A DNA stretch of 36,244 nucleotides from Circinella minor (GCA_016758965.1 JAEPRB010000332.1:1-36244), one strand, 5' to 3'; shown: positions 8,133 through 15,796, numbered from the stretch's first letter. The notes: a model not told the origin generated them from the sequence alone. Numbers and translations: made by a program.

Positions 8133-8141
8133 TACTTATAT
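8133..8141 (-). promoter_or_regulatory. Nonanucleotide promoter ATATAAGTA, minus strand
   Basis: Exact match on the minus strand, 9 bp from the plus-strand motif at 8150, so the two are back to back. Leftward it would read antisense to trnP and trnA toward trnN (minus strand). Confidence 0.5.
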
Positions 8142-8149
8142 ACCTTTAA

Positions 8150-8158
8150 TTATAAGTA
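8150..8158 (+). promoter_or_regulatory. Promoter motif TTATAAGTA upstream of trnR(ucu)
   Basis: This matches the yeast WTATAAGTA consensus and is followed by A; trnR(ucu) begins 79 bp downstream. Confidence 0.55.
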
Positions 8159-8167
8159 ATACAAATA

Positions 8168-8223
8168 GTCCCGTCGGGGCGACCTCACCCCAAGGGATAG
8201 GGGGCCGCTCGACGGGCCCCCGA
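8168..8223 (+). repeat. GC cruciform element before trnR(ucu)
   Basis: An outer stem of CCCGTCG and CGACGGG surrounds an inner CCTCACCCCAAGGGATAGG arm and a GGGGCCGC arm. It belongs to the three-stem family by layout. Confidence 0.7.
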
Positions 8224-8236
8224 GAATTATTCTATA

Positions 8237-8307
8237 GCTTACCTAGTTCAAAGGAAGAACAGGGTACTTCTAATACCCAAATCCAGGATCGAAACCTGGG
8301 GTGAGTA
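8237..8307 (+). tRNA. trnR(ucu): tRNA-Arg (UCU)
   Basis: Acceptor GCTTACC/GGTGAGT (two G-U pairs), D-stem GTTC/GAAC, anticodon stem GGGTA/TACCC with loop CTTCTAA (anticodon TCT), T-stem CCAGG/CCTGG, discriminator A. It reads AGA and AGG. Confidence 0.95.
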
Positions 8308-8428
8308 ATTAATCTAAAGTTCTGCCGGGCGCCTTTGGCGCCCTGCTGATCATCTCCGCCGGGCCTTTGGCCCGGCGGAGAAGTTATATTTTATATAAGA
8401 CAGGCTATAAATAAATTGATATATTAAT

Positions 8429-8437
8429 ATATAAGTA
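8429..8437 (+). promoter_or_regulatory. Nonanucleotide promoter ATATAAGTA upstream of trnL(uag)
   Basis: Exact match followed by A, only 11 bp before the trnL(uag) 5' end. trnD follows on the same strand. Confidence 0.7.
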
Positions 8438-8448
8438 ACATTTCTTTA

Positions 8449-8532
8449 ACGATTGTGATGAAATTGGCAAACATGGTTGATTTAGGTTCAGCTGGTAGTA
8501 ATACCTTGCAGGTTCAAGTCCTGCCAATCGTA
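8449..8532 (+). tRNA. trnL(uag): tRNA-Leu (UAG)
   Basis: Acceptor ACGATTG/CAATCGT is perfect. The anticodon stem GTTGA/TCAGC holds loop TTTAGGT (anticodon TAG). A long class II variable arm (TGGTAGTAATACC) and T-stem GCAGG/CCTGC follow. Confidence 0.95.
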
Positions 8533-8574
8533 ATATTTATTTTATCCATACCTAGGCGGGTTAGGTAAATTTTA

Positions 8575-8646
8575 GGGGCAGTAGCTTAATGGTAGAGTCC
8601 TTACTTGTCACGTAAGTGGATATGGGTTCAAGTCCCACCTGCCTCG
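8575..8646 (+). tRNA. trnD(guc): tRNA-Asp (GUC)
   Basis: Acceptor GGGGCAG/CTGCCTC, anticodon stem CTTAC/GTAAG with loop TTGTCAC (anticodon GTC), T-arm loop TTCAAGT with one mismatch at its base, discriminator G as usual for Asp. Confidence 0.95.
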
Positions 8647-8733
8647 TCTATCTATTTTATCATTTATATAGTTACTACTATAAAATACAGGTTGTATTAT
8701 ATAAATAATATAAACCCTTTTATAAGATACTAA

Positions 8734-8808
8734 TTGCAAGTGGCGAGACTCGAACTCGCAGTAGTCTACTTGGAAGGTAGGGGCATTAGCCAATTATGCT
8801 ACACTTGC
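8734..8808 (-). tRNA. trnG(ucc): tRNA-Gly (UCC)
   Basis: Acceptor GCAAGTG/CACTTGC is perfect on the minus strand. The D-stem is GCAT/ATGC, the anticodon loop CTTCCAA (anticodon TCC), and the T-stem GCGAG/CTCGC. The outermost anticodon-stem pair is a C-A mismatch. Confidence 0.93.
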
Positions 8809-8837
8809 TTTCTTATATTTTATATTAGTATATATAT

Positions 8838-8846
8838 TACTTATAC
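8838..8846 (-). promoter_or_regulatory. Promoter motif GTATAAGTA upstream of trnG
   Basis: One base off the consensus on the minus strand, 29 bp upstream of trnG. It is back to back with the plus-strand motif at 8873. Confidence 0.5.
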
Positions 8847-8872
8847 TTTTAGGCTAGTATAGTATGATCAAT

Positions 8873-8881
8873 TTATAAGTA
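8873..8881 (+). promoter_or_regulatory. Promoter motif TTATAAGTA, plus strand
   Basis: Matches WTATAAGTA and is followed by A. The next plus-strand gene is trnR(ucg), 586 bp away across a GC-rich region. Confidence 0.5.
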
Positions 8882-9102
8882 ATAATATGGTTCTTGATAC
8901 TTTAGAACTTAAGCATAGAACATTTATCTTGAAATATAAGGTTGCTAACACTGCGGGGCGTAGCCCCATGGTGACATAGAGAGGGCCGCTGTGCGGCCCC
9001 TATTAGGTTTAACAAACTTGCTTTGTTAAGACAAGCCACGTCAGATTGCGCCCGTCGCTGCCTAAGTGGTACTGGGGGCCGAGGGCCCCCAGGGCTTAAA
9101 AG

Positions 9103-9182
9103 CTAGCCCCGCGCGCGTGAGTTTGACCAGCGGGGGTCGATCCCTCAACCCCAAGGGGTAAGGGCCGCCCCGCGGGCCCTCG
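9103..9182 (+). repeat. Chimeric GC element: double-hairpin left half, cruciform right half
   Basis: It starts TAGCCCCGCGCGCG and has the linker TTTGACCAGC of the double-hairpin family. It then continues as GGGGTCGATCCCTCAACCCC and AAGGGCCGCCCCGCGGG, the sequence seen in the cruciform at 10206. Two families appear recombined. The surrounding spacer 8809-9467 has no gene. Confidence 0.75.
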
Positions 9183-9209
9183 TTATTTATTCTAGGAAAT
9201 AAATTCTTT

Positions 9210-9239
9210 GAATTTATTTCCATGGAGTAAAAAATCCTC
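9210..9239 (+). repeat. 30-bp direct repeat, copy 2
   Basis: Identical to 7506-7535. Here it lies inside an AT-rich imperfect hairpin flanked by TCTAGGAAATAAATT and AATCCTAGC. Confidence 0.9.
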
Positions 9240-9290
9240 CGGATTTTTAATCCTAGCTTCAAGGTCAGAAGGACCTTAGTCTAAGAATCA

Positions 9291-9357
9291 AGCCTGCCAA
9301 AAATAAAATTTTTATTCAAAATATCCGCAAAGCGGATATTTTAAACTTCGCGGGCTT
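9291..9357 (+). repeat. Hairpin element with TATCCGCAAAGCGGATA core, copy 1
   Basis: The outer arm GCCTGCC pairs loosely with the 3' GCGGGC. Inside are CAAAAATAAAATTTTTATTC and the hairpin AATATCCGC/GCGGATATT. A near-identical copy lies at 15646-15713. Confidence 0.85.
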
Positions 9358-9467
9358 GTCTTAGTATATTATATATGTTTATGAATATAAAATATTCTTG
9401 AAACATGCTTCAGAGCGTTTCTAGCGGGGGCCCTTCGGGGCCTTCCGCATGGAACGCATATAAATAT

Positions 9468-9540
9468 GCGTTTCTAGCTTAATTGGTAGAGTACAGGATT
9501 TCGGCTCTTGTTGGTAGAGGTTCAACTCCTCTGAAACGCT
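9468..9540 (+). tRNA. trnR(ucg): tRNA-Arg (UCG)
   Basis: Acceptor GCGTTTC/GAAACGC is perfect. The anticodon stem CAGGA/TCTTG holds loop TTTCGGC (anticodon TCG); the T-stem is AGAGG/CCTCT. It reads CGN, consistent with frequent CGA arginine codons in the core genes. Confidence 0.95.
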
Positions 9541-9602
9541 ACATAATATCCGCGGAGCAGTCCCCGCATGAGCGGGGCTAGTTGGGCCTTTGGCCCTTTA
9601 TA

Positions 9603-9676
9603 GGTGGGAATAGTTCAATCGGCAGAACATTAGTTTGTGGTACTAACGGTTCCCGGTTCGATTCCGGGTTTTCACC
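9603..9676 (+). tRNA. trnH(gug): tRNA-His (GUG)
   Basis: Acceptor GTGGGAA/TTTTCAC. An extra encoded G at 9603 can pair with discriminator C, the hallmark of tRNA-His. The anticodon stem TTAGT/ACTAA holds loop TTGTGGT (anticodon GTG); the T-stem is CCCGG/CCGGG. Confidence 0.96.
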
Positions 9677-9787
9677 CTTTACTAAGACCCTTTATTTTAT
9701 AAAATAAAGAATATTATTAACCATCATATTATGGCCTACAAATAAAACTATAATTATCCCGGAAGAAGATATATCTGAGGTATATTT

Positions 9788-9796
9788 ATATAAGTA
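9788..9796 (+). promoter_or_regulatory. Nonanucleotide promoter ATATAAGTA upstream of trnV
   Basis: Exact match followed by A, 39 bp before trnV; trnS(gcu) follows. Confidence 0.7.
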
Positions 9797-9835
9797 ACAA
9801 ATAATTTATACGTTTTGTGTTATATTAACAAATAT

Positions 9836-9906
9836 AGGGGATTAGCTTAATGGTAGAGTGGTTATCTTACACATAACTGGCAGTAGTTCGATTCTACTAT
9901 TCCCTA
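9836..9906 (+). tRNA. trnV(uac): tRNA-Val (UAC)
   Basis: Acceptor AGGGGAT/ATTCCCT, anticodon stem GTTAT/ATAAC with loop CTTACAC (anticodon TAC), T-stem AGTAG/CTACT, discriminator A. Confidence 0.95.
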
Positions 9907-10097
9907 TCATCTAGGATGATCTAATCGTCCAAATTATCATTTTGATGGTATTATATTAATAAGGCCGGGGCGTTGCCCCCGGCCTGAGCCCTCTGGGTCT
10001 AGGTTTACTCCAAGGGTAAGCCGAGGAGGCCCAAAGGGCCCTCTTGTCTCCTGACTTAGGCACAGGCAGCACCCGTCGATTATCTTGAGGGATTTTC

Positions 10098-10181
10098 GGA
10101 TAGATGACCGAATCGGTAAGGAAGTAGTTTGCTAAACTATGGATTTAATAATCCTTGTGGGTTCGAGTCCCACTCTATTCA
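10098..10181 (+). tRNA. trnS(gcu): tRNA-Ser (GCU)
   Basis: Acceptor GGATAGA/TCTATTC. The anticodon stem GTAGT/ACTAT holds loop TTGCTAA (anticodon GCT). It has a proper long class II variable arm (GGATTTAATAATCC) and T-stem GTGGG/CCCAC. Contrast trnS(uga), which lacks such an arm. Confidence 0.95.
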
Positions 10182-10205
10182 TTTAAGATGAGGCCTACCT
10201 AGTTA

Positions 10206-10278
10206 AATTACGAATAGCCCCGCGGGTCGACCCCTCAACCCCAAGGGGTAAGGGGCCGCCCCGCGGGCCTGCGAATTA
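10206..10278 (+). repeat. GC cruciform element with AT flanking stem
   Basis: AATTACGAA and TTCGCAGG...TTCGAATT-like flanks (GCGAATTAA) extend an outer stem CCCCGCGGG/CCCGCGGGG. Two inner arms, GGGTCGACCCC-like and ACCCCAAGGGGT, form a three-stem figure. Confidence 0.8.
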
Positions 10279-11050
10279 ACCATAATTATATGTATAATAT
10301 ATTATGTCCCTGGATTATTAACAATAAATCTATAAATTTTCTATATTATATAAAAACTATATTATTATAAAAAGGATGTAATATAATACAAATTATGTAT
10401 TTAAATGCTGTGAATTTTTATCATAGAAGTGAATTACACAATCCTCAAATAACAATTTTTAAGTAAATTTATAGCCGAATTTAAGAATAATTTTATATTA
10501 GTCCCGCGGGGTCGACTCTTCGACCTCAAGGGGTCAGGGACCGCCCCGCGGGCCCACGAAATATAATTTTTAATACCTAAGAGCCTGACCCCTTGGTTAT
10601 AGGAAAAATCTTGGGGGTCTTAGATAAATTAAAAGTAAAGGTTAAAAATGTAGGTTCACCTTAATTATAGTTTATATGTTAATACCATAAATATTTTACT
10701 ATTGTTCGGAAAGGTATGAATACCTTTCCAGCATCGATGGGCGAAGCCCGACGAGATTAATTTATTAGTATCTGATATCATTAAGATATGGATAACTAGG
10801 TTTTCCGAAATTTAACTAGTTTCCCACTTATATTAATAAATATATTCTGGGCCTAGAAGGCCCGAAATCTACCCCTCGGGGCAGATTATATTTAATGTTT
10901 AATTAGGTAGGCCTACCGAGGTGAGTTATTCACCTCGAAGGTCCAAGGCCGCTAAGCGGCCTAAGGGTATTAAAAAGAGATATATTACTATTTCAATAAT
11001 AAATTATTGACTTTTCTTGGACTATTTTTACTACTAGAGCCGAAAGGTGA
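10279..11050. other. Long trnS-cox3 spacer, no gene seen
   Basis: AT-rich DNA with a cruciform element at 10497-10565, a perfect 10-bp-stem hairpin GGAAAGGTAT-GA-ATACCTTTCC at 10708-10729, and small GC hairpins near 10850 and 10945. I looked specifically for rps3 or VAR1-like coding in this, one of the largest gaps, and saw none. Confidence 0.6.
10497..10565 (+). repeat. GC cruciform element
   Basis: The outer stem CCCGCGGGG/CCCCGCGGG encloses inner arms GGTCGA/TCGACC and CTCAAGGGGTCAGG. Flanks ATATTAG and CGAAATATAAT partly extend the stem. Confidence 0.8.
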
Positions 11051-11145
11051 AAGCCCCGGCGTCTGTTAATTTTTAATAATCACATGTGATTATTAAAAAT
11101 ATTAAATTTAATGAACCCGAGGGTCGGGTTTTCCGGGTAGTATTG
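11051..11145 (+). repeat. AT-palindrome module with GC ends, copy 2 (before cox3)
   Basis: Left end AGCCCCGGCGTCTGTTAA, then the perfect palindrome AATAATCACATGTGATTATT, then AAAAATATTAAATTTAATGAA and the right end CCCGAGGGTCGGG. It is about 100 bp upstream of the cox3 start. Confidence 0.9.
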
Positions 11146-11245
11146 GTGGGCTTATTTAATGATAACCCTAGGCAAAGATTAATTCTGAACCTAAGTATTA
11201 GGGCATTAGCCTCAAGAAATGTATGATAGGAATTACATATACAGT

Positions 11246-12058
11246 ATGACAACGAAATTTATGAACAGATCAGTTCAAGCGCATCCATTTCATTTAGTTG
11301 AAGCTTCGCCTTGGCCAATTGCTGTATCATTTTCTTTATTAGTAGTTACTCTATCAGGAGTAATGACATTCCAAGGATACTCTAATGGTTTATTCTTATT
11401 AACTCTTGGATTTATCTCTCTAGTTTCTACTATGACTTTATGGTTTAAAGATATTTCTAGAGAAGGTACTTTCCAAGGACACCATACTTTTGCAGTACAA
11501 AAAGGATTAAGTTTAGGTTTTGTTCTATTTGTTATTTCTGAAATTTTCTTTTTCATTAGTATTTTCTGGGCATTCTTCCATTCATCATTAGCTCCTACTG
11601 TAGAATTAGGTGCTCACTGGCCACCAGCTGGTATTGAAACACTAAACCCATGGGAAGTACCATTACTTAATACAGTAATTTTACTTTCTTCAGGTGCTAC
11701 TGTAACTTATGCTCATCATAGCCTAATCCAAGGTAACCGAGCAGGAGTTATTTACGGATTAATTGCTACTGTAGCTTTAGCTGCTGTTTTCACAGGTTTC
11801 CAAGCATTTGAGTACTATAATGCTCCATTCACATTTAGTGATGGTGTATATGGATCTACTTTCTATATGGCTACTGGATTCCACGGAATTCACGTTATTG
11901 TAGGTACAATTTTCTTAACTGTAGGATTATTCCGAGTATTATCATACCACTTAACAGATCATCACCATTTAGGATTCGAACAAGCAATTTTATATTGGCA
12001 TTTTGTAGATGTTGTTTGGTTATTCTTATTCATTAGTGTTTACTGGTGGGGAGGATAA
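11246..12058 (+). CDS. cox3: Cytochrome c oxidase subunit 3
   Basis: Cox3 is a core membrane subunit of complex IV. The product from 11246 has 270 residues, the usual fungal length, with seven membrane helices. Family strings are HPFHLVEASPWP near the N-terminus, EIFFFISIFWAFFHSSLAP, HWPPAGI and the ending VYWWGG. An upstream in-frame ATG at 11219 would add nine codons, but those include ATA and AGG. ATA was not seen elsewhere in core genes, and the nine residues have no family counterpart, so I choose 11246. A TTAATAACCACCCC motif lies about 180 bp after the stop. No exact promoter motif was seen close upstream. Confidence 0.97.
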   Translation: MTTKFMNRSVQAHPFHLVEASPWPIAVSFSLLVVTLSGVMTFQGYSNGLFLLTLGFISLVSTMTLWFKDISREGTFQGHHTFAVQKGLSLGFVLFVISEIFFFISIFWAFFHSSLAPTVELGAHWPPAGIETLNPWEVPLLNTVILLSSGATVTYAHHSLIQGNRAGVIYGLIATVALAAVFTGFQAFEYYNAPFTFSDGVYGSTFYMATGFHGIHVIVGTIFLTVGLFRVLSYHLTDHHHLGFEQAILYWHFVDVVWLFLFISVYWWGG

Positions 12059-12573
12059 TATTAACCATGAGAGAACCCCTAACTTTCAGGTCTAGGCACA
12101 TGCTGGGGGTTAATTCTCATAACCACGACGGGCGGTGCCCGTCGCCGCCCAAATGGTACGGACCGCGGCTACGCCGCGGCCGGGCTTAATTTTTGTAGAT
12201 GTCAAATCTACAAATTTATGTACAAATTATATAAAACTAATTAATAACCACCCCTTAAATAATAAAAGGGTATGGTATACCATATTATAAGTAAGGTGGC
12301 CTTACTTCTTTTTATTTTATTATAATTATGTAGTAGTCTAGGACCGGGGGCGCTTCGCGCCCCCGGATCCAAGGAATGGGCCCGCTTTGCGGGCCCATCC
12401 TTGGATTTACTTTTAGCCTCTCCAAAGGTAAACTTAATCTTTCAAGATTGAGCTTGCTCGATGGGACCTTTATTAAGATTAATTTGATTTAATCACTTAG
12501 GCAGCATTTATTGCTATCCAAGAAGTACGGGAGCCTTGGTTCCCCAGGCTTAATAGGTATACTTATGTATTAA
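12059..12573. other. cox3-atp6 spacer, first part: 3' C-rich motif, promoter and GC hairpins
   Basis: It holds GC hairpins near 12125-12185 (GACGGGCGG/CCGTCG and CCGCGGC/GCCGCGG), the C-rich motif at 12240-12254, and the promoter motif at 12285. A strong paired hairpin block follows at 12342-12410 (CCGGGGGCG/CGCCCCCGG and GGGCCCGC/GCGGGCCC, flanked by TCCAAGGA and TCCTTGGA). No gene was seen. Confidence 0.65.
12285..12293 (+). promoter_or_regulatory. Promoter motif TTATAAGTA upstream of atp6
   Basis: Matches WTATAAGTA and is followed by A. It lies between the cox3 3' C-rich motif and atp6, 519 bp before atp6. Confidence 0.5.
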
Positions 12574-12677
12574 AGGCCCCCGGCGTCCGCCAGTTTTTAA
12601 TAATCACATGTGATTATTAAAAATATTAAATATTAATTTAATGGACCCAGGGGTCGGGGGGGCTCCCCCCGGGCTAA
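12574..12677 (+). repeat. AT-palindrome module with GC ends, copy 3 (before atp6)
   Basis: Left end GGCCCCCGGCGTCCGCCAG, perfect palindrome AATAATCACATGTGATTATT, AAAATATTAAATATTAATTT, then GGACCCAGGGGTCGG and the hairpin GGGGGG-CT-CCCCCC. It is nearly identical to the copy at 17852 through the core. Confidence 0.9.
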
Positions 12678-12811
12678 TAATCCTGGATTGATGTTTTACA
12701 TCCGTCCTTTCTCTCTATAATACTGTTAATTAGGTTTAATAGTATTGGCCGTAAGGTATTTGAGGACTAGAGGTACCGATTCGATAAAAAAGCACTGATA
12801 AATAAATAAAA

Positions 12812-13591
12812 ATGTCAACTTTAGCTACAACTTTCTTAGTTAATAACCCTCTAGAGCAATTTGAAATTAATGATTTTGTTTTCATTTTAGCTCCAATCTT
12901 CGGATTTACTAAATTATCTTTAACTAATATCGGATTCTATTTAATCATGGTAGTGGCTATCACTATCGGTATGAATGTTCTATCTCGAAATAACGGTTAC
13001 GTTATTCCTTCTCGATGGGCAATTCACTCTGAATCTGTATACGGATCTATCTTAAATCTAGTTCGAGAGCAAATTGGACCAAAAAACGAAGTTTATGTTC
13101 CATTTATTTTCGCTTTATTCAATTTTGTTTTAATTAGTAACTTAGTTGGTCTAGTACCTTACTCATTCACTACTACTTCTCACTTAGTATTAACTATGAG
13201 TTTAGCAACAGCTATCTTAATTGGAGTAACTATTATTGGATTCCAACGACATGGATTAGGATTCTTCGCATTCTTTATTCCAGCTGGTACTCCTTTAGCA
13301 TTAGTATTCCTATTAGTAGCTATTGAATTAATTTCTTACTTAGCTCGAGCAGTTTCTTTAGGTGTTCGATTAGGTGCTAATATGATTGCAGGACACTCTC
13401 TATTAAAAATTATTTCTACATTCACATGGAAAATGGTAGTTGCAGGACCTGTATTATTACTAGTTAGTCTATTACCTCTATTATTCTTAACAGCTTTAGC
13501 TGGATTAGAATTTGGTATTGCTATTTTACAAGCATATGTATTTACAATTTTAACTTGTTCTTACTTAAAAGATGCTATCGATCTACACTAG
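12812..13591 (+). CDS. atp6: ATP synthase F0 subunit a (Atp6)
   Basis: Atp6 forms the proton half-channels against the c-ring. The 259-residue product has about six membrane segments. The essential arginine is R186 in SLGVRLGANMIAGH, and E172 lies in AIELISYLARA. The protein ends YLKDAIDLH, as fungal Atp6 proteins do. The stop is TAG, the only TAG among the 14 core genes, and it coincides with the first bases of a GC double-hairpin element (TAGCC end), so the element probably supplied it. In many fungi atp8 lies just upstream of atp6; here atp8 is about 10 kb away on the other strand. Confidence 0.97.
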   Translation: MSTLATTFLVNNPLEQFEINDFVFILAPIFGFTKLSLTNIGFYLIMVVAITIGMNVLSRNNGYVIPSRWAIHSESVYGSILNLVREQIGPKNEVYVPFIFALFNFVLISNLVGLVPYSFTTTSHLVLTMSLATAILIGVTIIGFQRHGLGFFAFFIPAGTPLALVFLLVAIELISYLARAVSLGVRLGANMIAGHSLLKIISTFTWKMVVAGPVLLLVSLLPLLFLTALAGLEFGIAILQAYVFTILTCSYLKDAIDLH

Positions 13592-13654
13592 CCTGCGGAG
13601 CCGCATAGCGGCTCCGCTGGTCAGACCCGCGCGCGCTTTGCGCGCGGGGGCTAG
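13589..13654 (-). repeat. Double-hairpin element abutting and overlapping the atp6 stop
   Basis: Hairpins GCGGAGCCGC/GCGGCTCCGC and CCCGCGCGCG/CGCGCGCGGG are joined by CTGGTCAGAC, the reverse complement of the family linker, so the copy is inverted. Its TAGCC terminus contains the atp6 stop codon and its other end is GGGGGCTAG. Confidence 0.85.
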
Positions 13655-13921
13655 TAATAATAATAATGTGTAAACATTATTATTCATAAATTTCCAAAAC
13701 CATCCGGCGAGCCTTAAGATTAAGTCTCAAGAGTCGGATCTCCGAACTCCAAGACTGCAGGCATCGCCTAGGGTTTATTTTAAACTTTGGGGTCAGAGTA
13801 ATTTTGTCTCTGATATTATATTAATTGATAGTAATAAATTATTATCAATTAATACAACGTATATTATTTAATAATATACAATATATTAATTTTATCTAAG
13901 GGATATCGTTCATAAGAATTT
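13655..13921. other. atp6-cox2 spacer / cox2 leader
   Basis: AT-rich with small inverted repeats (AATAATAATGTGTAAACATTATTATT near 13660; TTGATAGTAATAAATTATTATCAA near 13823-13850). No promoter nonanucleotide or gene was seen, so cox2 may be transcribed with atp6. Confidence 0.55.
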
Positions 13922-14689
13922 ATGTTAAATATGCTTAAATCATTAAATATCATTTCTCCTGTATGGAATGATGCTCCTGAGCCTTGGCAATGGGCTTTCC
14001 AAGATGGTGCATCACCTTCATTCGAAGGAATTGTAGAATTACATGATCAAATTATGTTCTATCTAGTAGTTATTTTATTTGGAGTTGCTTGGATGTTAAC
14101 TTCAATTATTGTAAACTTCAGTTCTAACAAAAACCAAATTGTTTACAAATACCATAACCATGGTACTTTAATTGAATTAATTTGGACTATTACTCCAGCT
14201 TTTGTATTAATTGCAATTGCTTTCCCTAGTTTCAAATTATTATACTTAATGGATGAAGTAATTGATCCTGCTATGACTATTAAAGCATTAGGACACCAAT
14301 GGTATTGGTCTTACGAGTATTCTGATTTTGTTAACGAAGATGGAGAATCTATTGAATTCGATTCTTACTTAGTTCCAACAGATGACTTAGAAGATGGACA
14401 ACTACGACTTTTAGAAGTAGATAACCGAGTTGTAGTTCCAGTAGGAACTCACATCCGATTCATTGTAACAGGTGCTGATGTAATTCATTCATTTGCTGTT
14501 CCTTCTTTAGGACTTAAAATTGATGCTATTCCTGGACGATTAAACCAAACTTCTGTTTTAGTTGAACGAGAAGGAGTTTACTACGGACAATGTTCTGAAA
14601 TTTGTGGTGTTCACCACGGATTTATGCCAATTGCTGTAGAAGCAGTATCATTAGAAAAATACTTAGCTTGGTTAAACGAGCAAGCTTAA
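13922..14689 (+). CDS. cox2: Cytochrome c oxidase subunit 2
   Basis: Cox2 accepts electrons from cytochrome c through the CuA centre. The product is 255 residues: an N-terminal leader, two membrane helices (about 40-65 and 82-108) and an intermembrane-space cupredoxin domain. All CuA ligands are present: H189, C224, E226, C228, H232 and M235. The aromatic patch [10 protein letters not shown] is at 124-133. The ATG at 13922 fits; a second at 13931 (MLKSLNIIS) is also possible. The N-terminus [15 protein letters not shown] is the region where fungal Cox2 is normally processed. A TTAATAACCACCCC motif follows 35 nt after the stop. Confidence 0.98.
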   Translation: MLNMLKSLNIISPVWNDAPEPWQWAFQDGASPSFEGIVELHDQIMFYLVVILFGVAWMLTSIIVNFSSNKNQIVYKYHNHGTLIELIWTITPAFVLIAIAFPSFKLLYLMDEVIDPAMTIKALGHQWYWSYEYSDFVNEDGESIEFDSYLVPTDDLEDGQLRLLEVDNRVVVPVGTHIRFIVTGADVIHSFAVPSLGLKIDAIPGRLNQTSVLVEREGVYYGQCSEICGVHHGFMPIAVEAVSLEKYLAWLNEQA

Positions 14690-14723
14690 GTATTTTTAAC
14701 ATATAATTTTATCTAATTAAAAA

Positions 14724-14737
14724 TTAATAACCACCCC
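14724..14737 (+). promoter_or_regulatory. TTAATAACCACCCC motif after cox2 (possible 3' processing signal)
   Basis: The same 14-base string follows cob (4522) and cox3 (12241). In cox2 it is followed by TTTATAATAAAGGGTTTATA. A shared 3' element of three mRNAs suggests RNA processing or termination; that is inference. Confidence 0.5.
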
Positions 14738-14797
14738 ATTTATAATAAAGGGTTTATAATTAATATAAAAGAAAGAAAACCTACTAATTCCTAAGAT

Positions 14798-14878
14798 TAA
14801 ATAACGAGGGCCCGCGAGGCGGCTCTTACCCCTTGGGGTCGAAGGATCGACCCCCAAGGGGCTCCTAAGAAGTTATTT
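14798..14878 (+). repeat. GC cruciform element with AAATAAC/GTTATTT flanks
   Basis: Outer GAGGGCCCGC, inner arms TACCCCTTGGGGTCGAAGG and GATCGACCCCCAAGGGGCTC, enclosed by AAATAAC and GTTATTT. Very close to the element at 31837. Confidence 0.8.
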
Positions 14879-15010
14879 ACTTCATGCCCCGGGGTCCTCC
14901 GGACCCCGGGGATAGTCCGGAAAGCCGCATGGCGGCCTCAGAGGTTTATACAAAGACCGGTCGTGCTTTAGGTGTGACTGATCAAGATGAGGTCCTTTGG
15001 ACCCCTTCTC

Positions 15011-15082
15011 GACCTCATGGTACAATGGTTAAGACACCACAACTTCACTGTGGGAATATCGGTTCGATTCCGATTGGGGTTA
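15011..15082 (+). tRNA. trnE(uuc): tRNA-Glu (UUC)
   Basis: Acceptor GACCTCA/TGGGGTT (with G-U pairs), anticodon stem CCACA/TGTGG with loop ACTTCAC (anticodon TTC), T-stem ATCGG/CCGAT, discriminator A. The first acceptor pair is G-U. Confidence 0.93.
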
Positions 15083-15092
15083 TTATATATAT

Positions 15093-15101
15093 TTATAAGT
15101 A
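15093..15101 (+). promoter_or_regulatory. Promoter motif TTATAAGTA upstream of atp9
   Basis: Matches WTATAAGTA, followed by A, 132 bp before atp9 and just after trnE. Confidence 0.6.
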
Positions 15102-15226
15102 ATGATAATAGGCAATATAACCTAGATTACATCGTGATCTACGTGCCGTCTTGTAATTTCTCAATGGATTAATTCCATATATTTCACAAATGTTTTATCT
15201 TAACTAGCCTTTGGCTGGATAAATAA

Positions 15227-15457
<231 letters not shown>

Positions 15458-15645
15458 TCTGTTTATATTAATAAGGCCCAAGAGGGTGATCCTTCACCCC
15501 TAAGGGCTCAGGGCCGACCCCTCGGCCCGGGTATTCATCTTAATACTAAACGGGTCTAATCTATTTTTAGATTGGGCCCCCTATATTATCTAAAGGTTAT
15601 ATACAATTTATTAAGCCCCACTAGAGGTCTATCCCCAAGGGGTCA
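15458..15645. other. atp9-rns spacer, first part: GC hairpins
   Basis: GC-rich stretches near 15475-15531 (AGGGTGATCCTTCACCCCT and GGGCCGACCCCTCGGCCC) form hairpins. An AATCTATTTTTAGATT hairpin is at 15557-15572. No gene was seen. Confidence 0.55.
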
Positions 15646-15713
15646 GGGCCCGCCAAAAATAAATTTTTTACTCAAAATATCCGCAAAGCGGATATTTAAA
15701 GCTGGGCGGGCCA
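15646..15713 (+). repeat. Hairpin element with TATCCGCAAAGCGGATA core, copy 2
   Basis: Nearly identical to 9291-9357, with a stronger outer stem (GCCCGCC against GGGCGGGC). The GC-end changes between copies preserve pairing. Confidence 0.85.
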
Positions 15714-15730
15714 TCGCCTTTTTTTTTACG

Positions 15731-15796
15731 ATTAGCCCGGGCGGGCTACGCCCGCCCGGACTTGGAGAGGGGCCGCTGCGCGGCCCCCTCCTAGAT
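15731..15796 (-). repeat. Double-hairpin element, second family, copy 2 (inverted)
   Basis: This is the reverse complement of 8028-8092 with few differences. One arm has GCCGC/GCGGC where the other copy has GCCAC/GTGGC, a compensatory change. The tip loop of the GGGCGGGC hairpin reads in the opposite direction relative to the rest of the element. Confidence 0.85.

Noticed and set aside
7329..9540. Possible CRISPR array from many spaced GC repeats
   Set aside because: The repeats are hairpin elements of several families with irregular spacing and tRNA genes between them, in a mitochondrial genome.
11219..11245. Nine-codon upstream extension of cox3
   Set aside because: It contains ATA and AGG codons unlike the core genes and has no counterpart in Cox3 proteins; the 11246 start gives the usual length.
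14884..15102. ORFs overlapping trnE
   Set aside because: They overlap the folded tRNA-Glu and GC hairpins, so are not coding.
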